This document shows, in pieces, positions 36,577 through 44,945 of a stretch of 64,000 nucleotides of DNA. The notes beneath the pieces were generated by a model, which worked only from the letters and a program-made list of their open reading frames with translations, was not told the DNA's origin and made no database searches. The translations under genes and the position numbers were made by a program. Source of the stretch: Chitinophaga sp. MM2321 (lineage in GTDB: Bacteria > Bacteroidota > Bacteroidia > Chitinophagales > Chitinophagaceae); assembly GCF_964033635.1 (NCBI RefSeq), contig NZ_OZ035533.1:558001-622000 (forward strand). The letters run 5' to 3'. Numbering within the stretch: position 1 is the stretch's first letter; each line of letters begins with the position of its first letter.

Positions 36577-36886
36577 CTTGGCTGGTTTTAACGTGGTTGT
36601 AATGTTCTTTTTTCAAAAGATAATGATACGGAATTAGAAATGATCTGTCAATGATGTTATTTGTATTATATGTAAATATTTTATTTTTAATCAGATATAA
36701 TATTTTTCAGCAAGATACAATTTTGAAAGAAATAGCGCCTATACCGCAACGTATCCCTTTCGGGAAATGGTAGGTTTGAAGTGTAAACAATACTGCGTTA
36801 TGAAACCGGGTATCGTTCTATTTCCGCTTACAGGGAAATACGGATACATCGTTCCATACTGCCGTGAAAAAATCAATGATTAAAGT
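36577..36886. promoter_or_regulatory. Divergent control region of the fructose/fructan locus
   Basis: This 310-nt AT-rich stretch separates the sensor gene and the sugar porter. No gene is visible in it. TAGGTTTG at 36771-36778 is a perfect -7 box of the Bacteroidota type reading toward the porter, but no good TTTG box lies 19-21 nt upstream, which would fit a promoter that needs activation by the hybrid sensor. The leader after it holds an inverted repeat, annotated separately. Confidence 0.5.
36810..36847. repeat. Two-tier inverted repeat in the sugar-porter leader
   Basis: GTATC (36810-36814) pairs with GATAC (36843-36847), and TATTTCC (36819-36825) pairs with GGAAATA (36834-36840). A related block GTATCCCTTTCGGGAAAT lies about 60 nt upstream at 36751. 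It could be an RNA hairpin before the porter start or a protein site; the sequence does not decide. Confidence 0.4.
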
Positions 36887-38215
36887 ATGAACAACAACGT
36901 CGTTTTCTTTTGGGCTTTCGTGGTAGCATTAGGCGGTTTTCTCTTCGGTTTTGATACGGCTGTTATTTCGGGCGCAGAGCAGGCTATTCAGCAACACTGG
37001 CATTTAACGGAAGTGCAACATGGTTTTACCGTATCCATCGCATTAATAGGAACGGTATTCGGGGCGTTGGGCGGAAGCATTCCTTCAGACAGGTTAGGTC
37101 GCAAAACAACCCTGATACTGGTGGCGCTGGTATTCCTGCTGTCTGCCGTAGCTACAGCGATGGCTACCAACTGGTATCTCTTCCTGATCTGCCGTTTTAT
37201 TGGTGGTCTGGGTGTGGGTGCATCTTCTGTAGCTGCGCCTGTGTATATTTCCGAGGTATCTCCCGCGCAATACAGGGGACGCATGGTAGCATTTTTCCAG
37301 TTCAACGTGGTGTTTGGGATTTTGATTTCTTATCTCTCCAATTTTATGATAGGAACCGATGGTGAAAATTCATGGCGTCTGATGCTGGGCATACAGGCGG
37401 CGCCGGCGGCGTTGTTCCTGGTGTTGCTGCGCTGGGTACCGGAAAGTCCCCGCTGGTTGTTATTACACCGTAAGAAAGAAGCGCAGGCAATAGCCACGCT
37501 GCAAATCATCAACCCGGTCGGCTACCAGGATGATATTATCACTATCCGTCAATCGCAGCAACCGGCGCCGGGCGCCAACTCCGGGGAAAGGCTTTTTACC
37601 GCTAAATACCGCGTACCCATGATGCTGGCCGTATTATTTGCAGTATTCAACCAGGTATCCGGTATCAATGCGATTATATATTATGCGCCCCGTATTTTTG
37701 AGATGGCCGGACTGGGCGCCGGTTCTTCCCTGCTCTCTACGGTGGGGATTGGCGTGGTGAATTTCGTATTCACATTAACGGCTATACGCTTTATTGATAA
37801 GATTGGGCGCCGCCGTTTAATGTATATAGGCACCGCAGGATTGATTGTCACCCTGGGCCTGGTAGCCTTCTCTTTTTATACGCATGCCGGAGGTATCGCT
37901 GTTGTGTCGTATCTTTTATTATACATTGCCTTCTTTGCCTTTTCACAGGGAGCAGTAATATGGGTGTTCATTGCGGAAATCTTCCCCAACAAGGTGCGCG
38001 CCAAAGGACAAACACTGGGTAGCTTTACGCACTGGATCATGGCTGCCGTTATCGCATTTACATTTCCATACCTGGCCAGTCATATCGGCGGTGGGTATAT
38101 CTTCCTTTTCTTTTGCGTGATGATGGTATTGCAACTGCTATTCGTATGGCGCCTGATGCCGGAAACAAAAGGACGAACATTGGAAGAGATAGAAATGACT
38201 ATGATAGCACATTAA
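36887..38215 (+). CDS. Sugar porter family MFS transporter, probable fructose importer
   Basis: A 442-aa, 12-span transporter of the sugar porter family. Diagnostic motifs are FGFDTAVISGAEQ in TM1, SDRLGRKTT after TM2, PESPRWLLLH after TM6, INAIIYYAPRIFE in TM7, IDKIGRRRLM after TM8 and PETKGRTLEEIE at the end. It takes up a free hexose across the inner membrane. Because fructokinase and GH32 genes follow within 28 and 17 nt, fructose is the likely sugar, as for the BT1758-type importer in Bacteroides fructan loci. Expression is probably switched on by the divergent hybrid sensor. Confidence 0.92.
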   Translation: MNNNVVFFWAFVVALGGFLFGFDTAVISGAEQAIQQHWHLTEVQHGFTVSIALIGTVFGALGGSIPSDRLGRKTTLILVALVFLLSAVATAMATNWYLFLICRFIGGLGVGASSVAAPVYISEVSPAQYRGRMVAFFQFNVVFGILISYLSNFMIGTDGENSWRLMLGIQAAPAALFLVLLRWVPESPRWLLLHRKKEAQAIATLQIINPVGYQDDIITIRQSQQPAPGANSGERLFTAKYRVPMMLAVLFAVFNQVSGINAIIYYAPRIFEMAGLGAGSSLLSTVGIGVVNFVFTLTAIRFIDKIGRRRLMYIGTAGLIVTLGLVAFSFYTHAGGIAVVSYLLLYIAFFAFSQGAVIWVFIAEIFPNKVRAKGQTLGSFTHWIMAAVIAFTFPYLASHIGGGYIFLFFCVMMVLQLLFVWRLMPETKGRTLEEIEMTMIAH

Positions 38216-38243
38216 AAAGATCTATAAAAAACAGCTAACAGCT

Positions 38244-39146
38244 ATGACAAAACATAACATCGTAAGCATGGGAGAAATCCTCTGGGATATATTGCCGGAC
38301 CAGGAACTACCGGGTGGTGCGTCGCTGAATGTGGCCTATCACCTGCAAAAACTGTCGCAACATGTGGCAATGGTATCCAGGGTTGGAACAGACGATTACG
38401 GGCAACGCCTGTTGCAGCTCATGGAACAGCAGCAACTCTCCACCGCTTATATTCAGCAGGATAGTGAGCATGTTACGGGTAAAGTATTTGCCCACATGGA
38501 TGAAAACAATGATATGCAGTATGATATCGTATATCCGGTAGCATGGGATCATATTTCCTGGAATGATTCACTGGAAAAGTTATTGCAGGGCGATGAGCTG
38601 CAATATGTACTGTATGGTAGTTTACAGGCGCGTCATGAAGTAACCCGCAGCACCCTCAGTAAGGTAATACAAACAAATGTACGCAAGGTACTGGACATCA
38701 ACCTGCGCGCGCCTTACTACTCACAGGAACTCCTGGAATGGTTAATGAACAGCTGTGACCTGCTGAAGATGAACATTGCAGAACTGGTACTCATCAGTTC
38801 CTGGTACGGCAGTTATGACACCAATGAAGCGCGCATCCAGGCGTTGGCCGCCCGCTTCAATATTGATACCATCGTGGTAACGTTGGGTGGCGACGGATGC
38901 ATGGGTTATATAAAAGAAGCATTTTACTATCAGTCGGGACTAAAGGTAAAGGTGGCAGATACCATTGGCAGCGGTGATGCTTTCCTGGCGGGATTTCTCA
39001 CCTGTCAGCTTCGTGAATGCACACCGGAATACAGTCTTGCTTACGCGAATGCGCTGGGGGCGTTGGTAGCATCAAAATCCGGTGGCTGCCCCGCTTATGA
39101 TCCGCAGGAAATAGCAGTATTAATGAAGACGGCTATCTCATCCTGA
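38244..39146 (+). CDS. PfkB-family fructokinase
   Basis: A 300-aa cytoplasmic sugar kinase. The N-terminus SMGEILWDILPDQELPGGASLNVA (quoted in part) contains the GGA sugar-binding turn, and the C-terminal signature TIGSGDAFLAGF carries the catalytic base D245 and the anion hole. Length and motifs match bacterial fructokinases (fructose to fructose-6-phosphate). The position between the sugar porter and the GH32 gene supports fructose over ribose or other PfkB substrates. It is 28 nt after the porter and 17 nt before GH32, thus the middle gene of a three-gene operon. Confidence 0.9.
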   Translation: MTKHNIVSMGEILWDILPDQELPGGASLNVAYHLQKLSQHVAMVSRVGTDDYGQRLLQLMEQQQLSTAYIQQDSEHVTGKVFAHMDENNDMQYDIVYPVAWDHISWNDSLEKLLQGDELQYVLYGSLQARHEVTRSTLSKVIQTNVRKVLDINLRAPYYSQELLEWLMNSCDLLKMNIAELVLISSWYGSYDTNEARIQALAARFNIDTIVVTLGGDGCMGYIKEAFYYQSGLKVKVADTIGSGDAFLAGFLTCQLRECTPEYSLAYANALGALVASKSGGCPAYDPQEIAVLMKTAISS

Positions 39147-39163
39147 TAAATAAATATTTTAGT

Positions 39164-40699
39164 ATGAAGATGAAATTGTTTTTCATGTTACTGGCGGGAC
39201 TACTGCCGGTATTGCTGCATGCGCAGGACAACCCCGTTCCTACGCCGCAATGGCGGCCGGTATACCACTTTACGCCACAAAAGAACTGGATGAATGACCC
39301 GAATGGATTGATTTACCTCAATGGGGTTTATCACTTGTATTATCAACATAATCCTTTTGAAAATAAATGGGGACATATGAGCTGGGGGCATGCTACCAGC
39401 AAGGATCTGATAAACTGGAAGCACCTGCCTGTAGCCATCCCGGAAATAGAAGGGAAAGATACCACCACCTGGATATTTTCAGGTTCGGCGGTGTGGGATA
39501 AACACAATACCAGCGGTTTTGGTAAGAATGGCAAAGGTCCTGTAGTAGCTATTTATACGGGAGATCAGCCCAAGCAGAAAAAGGAATCGCAGTTCATTGC
39601 CTACAGCAATGATGGCGGACTTACCTATACTAACTATGCCAATAATCCGGTCATAGACCTCAGGAAAGGAGATTTCCGCGATCCCAGTGTTATCTGGCTG
39701 GAAGACCAGCAGAAATGGTTGATGAGTGTAGCTCATCCTGGTATACAAAAGATCGAATTTTATAGTTCTGCCAACTTGAAGGACTGGGAATTATTAAGTG
39801 AATTTGATCGCCAGGGAGATACCAGGAGGATGTGGGAATGCCCGTCCCTTACACCCTTTTTTGTAGACGGTGATCCTGCAAAGAAAAAATGGTTGTTGAT
39901 GATTTCCTCCAGCAGCCCTGGTGATGGCGTAGGCATGCAATACTTTACCGGAGATTTTGATGGCCGCACATTTACAAATGATAACCACGCGGCCACTAAA
40001 TTATTTGTGGACTATGGCAGAACATTCTTTGCCGCTATTCCCTTCAATCATTTGCCAGGCGATGCGAAAACCATGCTGGGCTGGCTCGTTCCTTTTGAAA
40101 CGCCTACTCACCCATGGCGTGGACAAATGTCCATTGCACGTGATCTGGCACTGAAAACTACACCGGAAGGTATCCGCTTATACCAACAGCCGGCAGCAGT
40201 ATTGAATGCTTACCTGAAAAAACTGTCCGCCGCAAAAACGATGTTGAAACGGAACATCACGATCAACAACAATGAACTGGCATTGAGCAGTGCTAAAAGT
40301 TTTAATACCAATACCAACTGGATAGACGCCACTTTTACAACCGGTACAGCGCAGGACTTCGGCTTCAAAATCGCGCAACAAAAAGACGGTAACAAGGTAG
40401 TGGCTGAAACGGTGGTAGGATATAATATGGCGCGCCAGGAACTCTATATCACGCAGGTAAAAGATGGTAAGGTGGTAGCAACGCTGGAAAAGATGGCGGT
40501 TAAACCGGTGAATAATAAAATAAGATTGCAGGTATTATTTGATAAATCTTCCCTGGAAATATTTGTGAACGACGGAGAGAAAGTACTCACTACCCTGTTA
40601 TTTCCTGAAAAGAATGCTACCGGCTTCGCCGCTTTTGCAGCAGAAGGGGATGTGCAGCTGGATACGCTGAAAGTATGGAACCTGGATAAGATATTGTAG
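39164..40699 (+). CDS. Glycoside hydrolase family 32 fructanase (levanase/inulinase/invertase)
   Basis: A 511-aa secreted enzyme. The signal peptide ends LLHAQ (about residue 20). The catalytic residues are in place: nucleophile D45 in WMNDPNGL, stabiliser D173 in FRDPSV, and acid/base E225 in WECPSL. The five-bladed domain is followed by the C-terminal beta-sandwich (about 360-511; LEIFVNDGEKVLTTLLFP). GH32 enzymes cleave fructose from levan, inulin or sucrose. With a plain signal peptide and no SusCD nearby it probably acts in the periplasm on short fructans or sucrose. It is the last gene of the fructose operon and is followed by a strong terminator. Confidence 0.94.
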   Translation: MKMKLFFMLLAGLLPVLLHAQDNPVPTPQWRPVYHFTPQKNWMNDPNGLIYLNGVYHLYYQHNPFENKWGHMSWGHATSKDLINWKHLPVAIPEIEGKDTTTWIFSGSAVWDKHNTSGFGKNGKGPVVAIYTGDQPKQKKESQFIAYSNDGGLTYTNYANNPVIDLRKGDFRDPSVIWLEDQQKWLMSVAHPGIQKIEFYSSANLKDWELLSEFDRQGDTRRMWECPSLTPFFVDGDPAKKKWLLMISSSSPGDGVGMQYFTGDFDGRTFTNDNHAATKLFVDYGRTFFAAIPFNHLPGDAKTMLGWLVPFETPTHPWRGQMSIARDLALKTTPEGIRLYQQPAAVLNAYLKKLSAAKTMLKRNITINNNELALSSAKSFNTNTNWIDATFTTGTAQDFGFKIAQQKDGNKVVAETVVGYNMARQELYITQVKDGKVVATLEKMAVKPVNNKIRLQVLFDKSSLEIFVNDGEKVLTTLLFPEKNATGFAAFAAEGDVQLDTLKVWNLDKIL

Positions 40700-40717
40700 C
40701 AGATGATATGAAATAAT

Positions 40718-40761
40718 TTAAACCAATAAAAGGCCGCATTTGCGGTCTTTTATTGGTTTAA
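40718..40761. terminator. Bidirectional terminator after GH32
   Basis: Twenty-one-base arms (40718-40738 and 40741-40761) pair almost perfectly, with one G:T, around a TT loop. The GC core GGCCGCA/TGCGGTC is followed by TCTTTTATTGG and preceded by the complementary A-rich side, so it can end transcription from both convergent genes. Confidence 0.88.
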
Positions 40762-40774
40762 AAAGAGGACAGCC

Positions 40775-41905
40775 CTAATGTCCTTTTACCACATAACCAA
40801 ACAGGCCATGAGTTTCTTCACTGGGGCCCGCGGTGAAGAATAATTGATTCGGGTCTGCCATGGGTACATTATTTTCGAGTGCCCATAAGCCATAAATGGC
40901 CAGGGGAGTGCCGCCATTCATCAGTTGTCCGAGGAATTTTCCATCCTGGTCAAATACGCTGATGTGGCCATCTCCAAAGTTGCCGATAAGAATGGTGTTA
41001 TCCACCTTCCAGAAGCCCGGTGTGGCTGGTACAATTCCCCAGGGCGAGTTAAGTGCTCCCTGTGATGTAAACCGCTTTACCAGTGAGCCATCGGGTTTGA
41101 AAATATCTACATATCCATTTCCTGCGCCAGCCTCATCATCATGTTTATCCGGTTTTTGTTTGGCATAAGTAACATACAGGTTGCCGCTGATATTCCGGAT
41201 GTTAAAAGGTGCAAAGCCTGCAGGCATAGCCGGGTCCATAAATGGTTTGCCGGTCACGTAATGAAATGCTTTATCAAACACGTCTATTTTCCCTTCAAAA
41301 AAATTGGTGGCATACAAAAAGTTGTCTGCGCCATCCGTAGCCAGGGCAAGTCCTTTGTAAATGGCGCTGGCGGTAGATCTGTCTGCCATAATGGTAGCGG
41401 CATTACCGGCTCCCCAGGCAGCGATGGTGCCGTCTTCTGTGGCAAAAATAAACCTGCTGGGCTGGTCGCCAATGGTGAAGTCTGTTGTACTGTTAAATAC
41501 AATGCCGGTGGGGGCGCCGATGCCGGAGCCACCAGGGGCCGGGATGCTGACGGCTGGCCGTAATGTGACCCCGTTTTTATCATATATGGTACTAAGACCG
41601 GTATGATTGGCCGTTAGCCAGAAGGGACCGGAAGGGGCAACGGCAATACCCCATGCATTTACGAGGCTGGAATCAATGATGGTGGCGCCAAGACCGGCCA
41701 CGTCTGCCACAAGATTGGTTTGCAGGTAATTCGTTGGCGGCGGATTGTTGTCTGTTTTATGACAACCTGTATTTAGTATAAGCAGGATTAATAATATAAA
41801 AGCACCGCTGAGAATAGCAATGCCGCTACGTCCTTTGGTTTGTTTGCTGTAGCCCGGGCCGGGGTGTATGCTGATCACCGGTTGTTGCTCAAATAGTGGT
41901 GTCAT
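40775..41905 (-). CDS. TIGR03118-family beta-propeller lipoprotein
   Basis: A 376-aa protein. The first 31 residues are hydrophilic, then comes a hydrophobic segment ending LILNTGCHKTD, so it is probably a lipoprotein with an unusually long N-terminal extension; no better internal start is seen. The mature part opens YLQTNLVADVAGLGATIID and continues with NHL/propeller-like repeats (LVNAWGIAVAPSGPFWL, GDGHISVFDQDGKFLGQL, IYGLWALENN) typical of proteins annotated TIGR03118. The biochemical role is unknown. It stands alone on the minus strand, sharing the terminator at 40718 with the GH32 gene. Confidence 0.82.
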   Translation of the reverse strand: MTPLFEQQPVISIHPGPGYSKQTKGRSGIAILSGAFILLILLILNTGCHKTDNNPPPTNYLQTNLVADVAGLGATIIDSSLVNAWGIAVAPSGPFWLTANHTGLSTIYDKNGVTLRPAVSIPAPGGSGIGAPTGIVFNSTTDFTIGDQPSRFIFATEDGTIAAWGAGNAATIMADRSTASAIYKGLALATDGADNFLYATNFFEGKIDVFDKAFHYVTGKPFMDPAMPAGFAPFNIRNISGNLYVTYAKQKPDKHDDEAGAGNGYVDIFKPDGSLVKRFTSQGALNSPWGIVPATPGFWKVDNTILIGNFGDGHISVFDQDGKFLGQLMNGGTPLAIYGLWALENNVPMADPNQLFFTAGPSEETHGLFGYVVKGH

Positions 41906-42131
41906 TTTTTTTAAATTTTAACTGTGTGTAAATAAATGCTTACCAGGAAAGCCGTGTATTGCCATCATCAGTGCCGTTACAAATTATTTTTTGGGAGGCA
42001 GGCAGGGGAGTAAACAGGGCGGAGAGGTGTACCCATAACAGCTTACGGGGATACAGGCAAAAGAGTTGCCAGGAAAAATCCTTAATGACAGATTGACGCA
42101 GGAATGGAGGTACTGGCAGCCTATAATATGG

Positions 42132-42139
42132 TACCTTTG
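42132..42139 (+). promoter_or_regulatory. -7 promoter box for the DUF3817 gene
   Basis: TACCTTTG is a perfect TAnnTTTG box. A transcription start about 7 nt downstream would leave only some 5 nt before ATG 42151 but about 17 nt before ATG 42163, which supports the latter start. No convincing -33 TTTG was found at the usual distance. Confidence 0.45.
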
Positions 42140-42162
42140 CCGTTATCAAAATGCGGATTTAT

Positions 42163-42468
42163 ATGAAACTGAATGTATTAACGAATGCGATAGACAGGTT
42201 GCGGGTTACCGCCTTTCTGGAAGGGATGTCTTTATTGATCCTGCTGGGTATTGCCATGCCCTTAAAATACATGGCTGATATGCCACAACCGGTCAGGGTG
42301 ATAGGTATGGCCCATGGTATCCTGTTTTTATTATATGTGGTGCTGGTGATCAATGTAAAATTTGCACATAAATGGGCTATCGGAAAAACATTGGTGGCGC
42401 TGTGTGCATCCGTCATCCCTTTTGGAACATTTTATGTGGACGCAAAATGGCTGCGGGAAAATAAATGA
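42163..42468 (+). CDS. Small DUF3817-type integral membrane protein
   Basis: About 101 aa with three predicted membrane spans: FLEGMSLLILLGIAMPLKY, IGMAHGILFLLYVVLVINV, and a final LVALCASVIPFGTFYVDAKWL. This order, with the internal MAHG motif and the FGTFYVDAKWL end, matches the DUF3817 family (YdzA-like), whose function is not established. In-frame ATGs exist at 42151 and 42163; the latter is preferred because of its distance from the -7 box. It appears to be a single-gene unit between the propeller lipoprotein and the cytochrome cluster. Confidence 0.8.
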   Translation: MKLNVLTNAIDRLRVTAFLEGMSLLILLGIAMPLKYMADMPQPVRVIGMAHGILFLLYVVLVINVKFAHKWAIGKTLVALCASVIPFGTFYVDAKWLRENK

Positions 42469-42618
42469 TAATCTGACACCAACAGTTACTATATTAGACA
42501 TAAATTAAACGGGCGGGATAGCCATGATCCCGCATCCGTGAATAAGGTATAATATATTCCACGCATGGCTGGTTCATGTGACATTTGAGCAATCAAAAAT
42601 AAACCGTGAGTTGTAGCG

Positions 42619-44943
42619 ATGAAAAAATCACTGATCCTTATATCATTGGTAGCTATTGTTGGTGCTGCATTATTACTGATCAGGTTTACCGGCCGCTCCG
42701 TTAGTGCGGGGGCCGATGATCCGGACATGATTAGTTATAACTTTCAGATAAGACCTGTTTTTTCTGATAAATGTTTTGCCTGTCATGGACCCGATGCCAA
42801 TAAACGGCAAGCGGGATTGAGGCTTGATATCGCAGCCGAAGCCTATAAAGCATTGAAAGAAAAACCGGATGCGCATGCCTTGGTACCCGGAAAGCCACAT
42901 TTGTCGGAACTTTTTCTGCGCGTAAGCTCTACTGATACAGCCTATCAGATGCCACCACCATCGAGTCATTTGCCGGGCTTAACAGCCGCAGAAATAGCCA
43001 TGGTGAAAAAATGGATTGAACAGGGCGCGAAATATGAAAAACACTGGGCCCTGGTAGTACCTGCCAAAGCGCCCATTCCAACAGTAGCAAACAGCAAGTG
43101 GCCAAAGAATGAAATAGATTTTTTTGTGCTGCAAAAGATGGAGCAGAAAAATCTTTCGCCCAATGAAGAAGCGGATAAAGAAAGACTACTGAAACGCGTT
43201 GCTTTAGACCTCACCGGATTGTTGCCTTCGGCAGCAGAAACAGACCGTTTTGTAAAAGATAATGCACCGGACGCCTATGAAAAGATGGTGGATGAATTCC
43301 TGAAAAAGCCCAGCTATGGCGAGCGTATGGCCATGCCCTGGCTGGACGTAGCCCGTTATGCTGATTCACACGGCTACCAGGATGACAACTACCGCTCTCA
43401 ATGGCCCTGGCGCGACTGGGTGATCCATGCATTTAATGAAAACATGCCCTACGACCAATTCGCCACCTGGCAACTGGCGGGCGATCTTTTACCGGATGCC
43501 ACGAAAGAACAGATACTGGCAACAGGTTTTAACCGCAACCACAAGATCACGGAAGAAGGTGGAGTGATTGATGAAGAATACCGTGTAAGCTATGTGCTGG
43601 ACAGGGCCAATACTTTTGGCAAAGCATTCCTGGCCTACACCGTAGAATGTGCACAATGCCATGATCATAAATACGATCCATTTACACAGAAGAATTATTT
43701 TGAACTCTATGCTTTCTTTAATAATGTTAAAGAAGTAGGACTGGAATCAACTGTAGGGGGGGCGGAAACGTATGCCAAGAACCCCCGTATGGAAATAACC
43801 CAGGAAGATAAAGCAGGCATTTTGCGGTTTCTCCACCAAACAGACACCAACAAACTGGAAGTGTCTGTGATGAAAGAGAGGGATACCACCCGTAAATCAT
43901 TTATACTTAGCAGGGGTAATTATGATGCACCTACTACGGAAGTGTATCCCGCCACACCGGCGTCTATCCTCCCGTTTCCTGACAACTACCCCAAAAATCG
44001 CCTCGGATTGGCGAAGTGGTTAGTTGATCCGAAAAATCCCTTAACAGCCAGAACTTTTGTAAACAGGGTATGGCAGGAATATTTTGGACGGGGTATTGTG
44101 AAGTCATCCGCCGATTTTGGTATGCAGGGCGATCTCCCTTCACATCCGAAATTGCTGGATTGGCTGGCGGTAGATTTTATGGAACATGGCTGGGATATTA
44201 AAAGACTGGTGAAGCAAATAGTGATGTCGGCTACTTACCGCCAATCGGCAACCATTAGTCCGGAGAAACTGAAAGCTGATCCCGACAACATTTACCTCTC
44301 TCATGCACCGCGCATCCGGATGAGTGCAGAGATGATCCGGGATATGGTGCTGGCCAGTAGCGGCTTGTTAAACCGGACTATCGGCGGACCCAGTGTAAAA
44401 CCCTACCAGCCACCCGGATTGTGGGAAATGGCTACTTCCGGCAGGGGAATTTTAGCCAGCTACAAACAGGATCACGACAGCTTGTTATACAGAAGGGGTA
44501 TGTACACTTTTATTAAACGTACCGTACCACCACCCAGCATGATGATATTTGATGCCAGCAACCGCGATCAGTGCGAAGTGATCAGGCTGCGGACCAATAC
44601 GCCTTTACAGGCATTGATCATGATGAATGATCCCACCGTACTGGAAGCATCACGGATATTGGCGGATGAAATACTGAAAGATAAAAAAGCGCCCGGAGCA
44701 GCTATTAGCAATGGCTTTGCGAAGATCATCTGCCGCCATCCGGAGCAAAAGGAAACTGACATCCTGGTCAGTTACTGGAAAGAACAACAGGCTTATTTCA
44801 AAGCAAATCCAAAAGAAGCGGCTAAACTGATTAAAATAGGAGAATATAAGCCGGACGATCCAGCCGCCGCTATTGATTTGGCGGCCATGATGCAGGTAAT
44901 GCAAATCATTTATAACATGGAAGAAGCCATCACAAAAACATAG
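42619..44943 (+). CDS. Planctomycete-type cytochrome c protein (PSCyt1, DUF1549, DUF1553)
   Basis: A 774-aa protein anchored by an N-terminal hydrophobic segment. A PSCyt1 cytochrome domain follows with heme-binding C52-FA-C55-H56; then DUF1549 (about 160-375; WLDVARYADSHGYQDDN, and a second CxxCH, C344-AQ-C347-H348, before DHKYDPFTQ) and DUF1553 (about 455-740; ARTFVNRVWQEYFGRGIV, PSHPKLLDWLAVDFMEHGW). These fused proteins are abundant in planctomycetes and verrucomicrobia and occur in Bacteroidota beside DUF1501 genes; the reaction is unknown, although heme sites imply electron transfer, perhaps oxidation of a sugar-derived substrate. The gene leads a cluster with DUF1501 (2-nt gap) and a membrane cytochrome. 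Confidence 0.9.
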   Translation: MKKSLILISLVAIVGAALLLIRFTGRSVSAGADDPDMISYNFQIRPVFSDKCFACHGPDANKRQAGLRLDIAAEAYKALKEKPDAHALVPGKPHLSELFLRVSSTDTAYQMPPPSSHLPGLTAAEIAMVKKWIEQGAKYEKHWALVVPAKAPIPTVANSKWPKNEIDFFVLQKMEQKNLSPNEEADKERLLKRVALDLTGLLPSAAETDRFVKDNAPDAYEKMVDEFLKKPSYGERMAMPWLDVARYADSHGYQDDNYRSQWPWRDWVIHAFNENMPYDQFATWQLAGDLLPDATKEQILATGFNRNHKITEEGGVIDEEYRVSYVLDRANTFGKAFLAYTVECAQCHDHKYDPFTQKNYFELYAFFNNVKEVGLESTVGGAETYAKNPRMEITQEDKAGILRFLHQTDTNKLEVSVMKERDTTRKSFILSRGNYDAPTTEVYPATPASILPFPDNYPKNRLGLAKWLVDPKNPLTARTFVNRVWQEYFGRGIVKSSADFGMQGDLPSHPKLLDWLAVDFMEHGWDIKRLVKQIVMSATYRQSATISPEKLKADPDNIYLSHAPRIRMSAEMIRDMVLASSGLLNRTIGGPSVKPYQPPGLWEMATSGRGILASYKQDHDSLLYRRGMYTFIKRTVPPPSMMIFDASNRDQCEVIRLRTNTPLQALIMMNDPTVLEASRILADEILKDKKAPGAAISNGFAKIICRHPEQKETDILVSYWKEQQAYFKANPKEAAKLIKIGEYKPDDPAAAIDLAAMMQVMQIIYNMEEAITKT

Positions 44944-44945
44944 TT

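Noticed and set aside
42513..42533. GCGGGAT/ATCCCGC hairpin as a terminator of the DUF3817 gene
   Set aside because: A perfect 7-bp stem exists but no T-run follows on the plus strand; it may just as well be an operator before the cytochrome gene, so neither call is supported.
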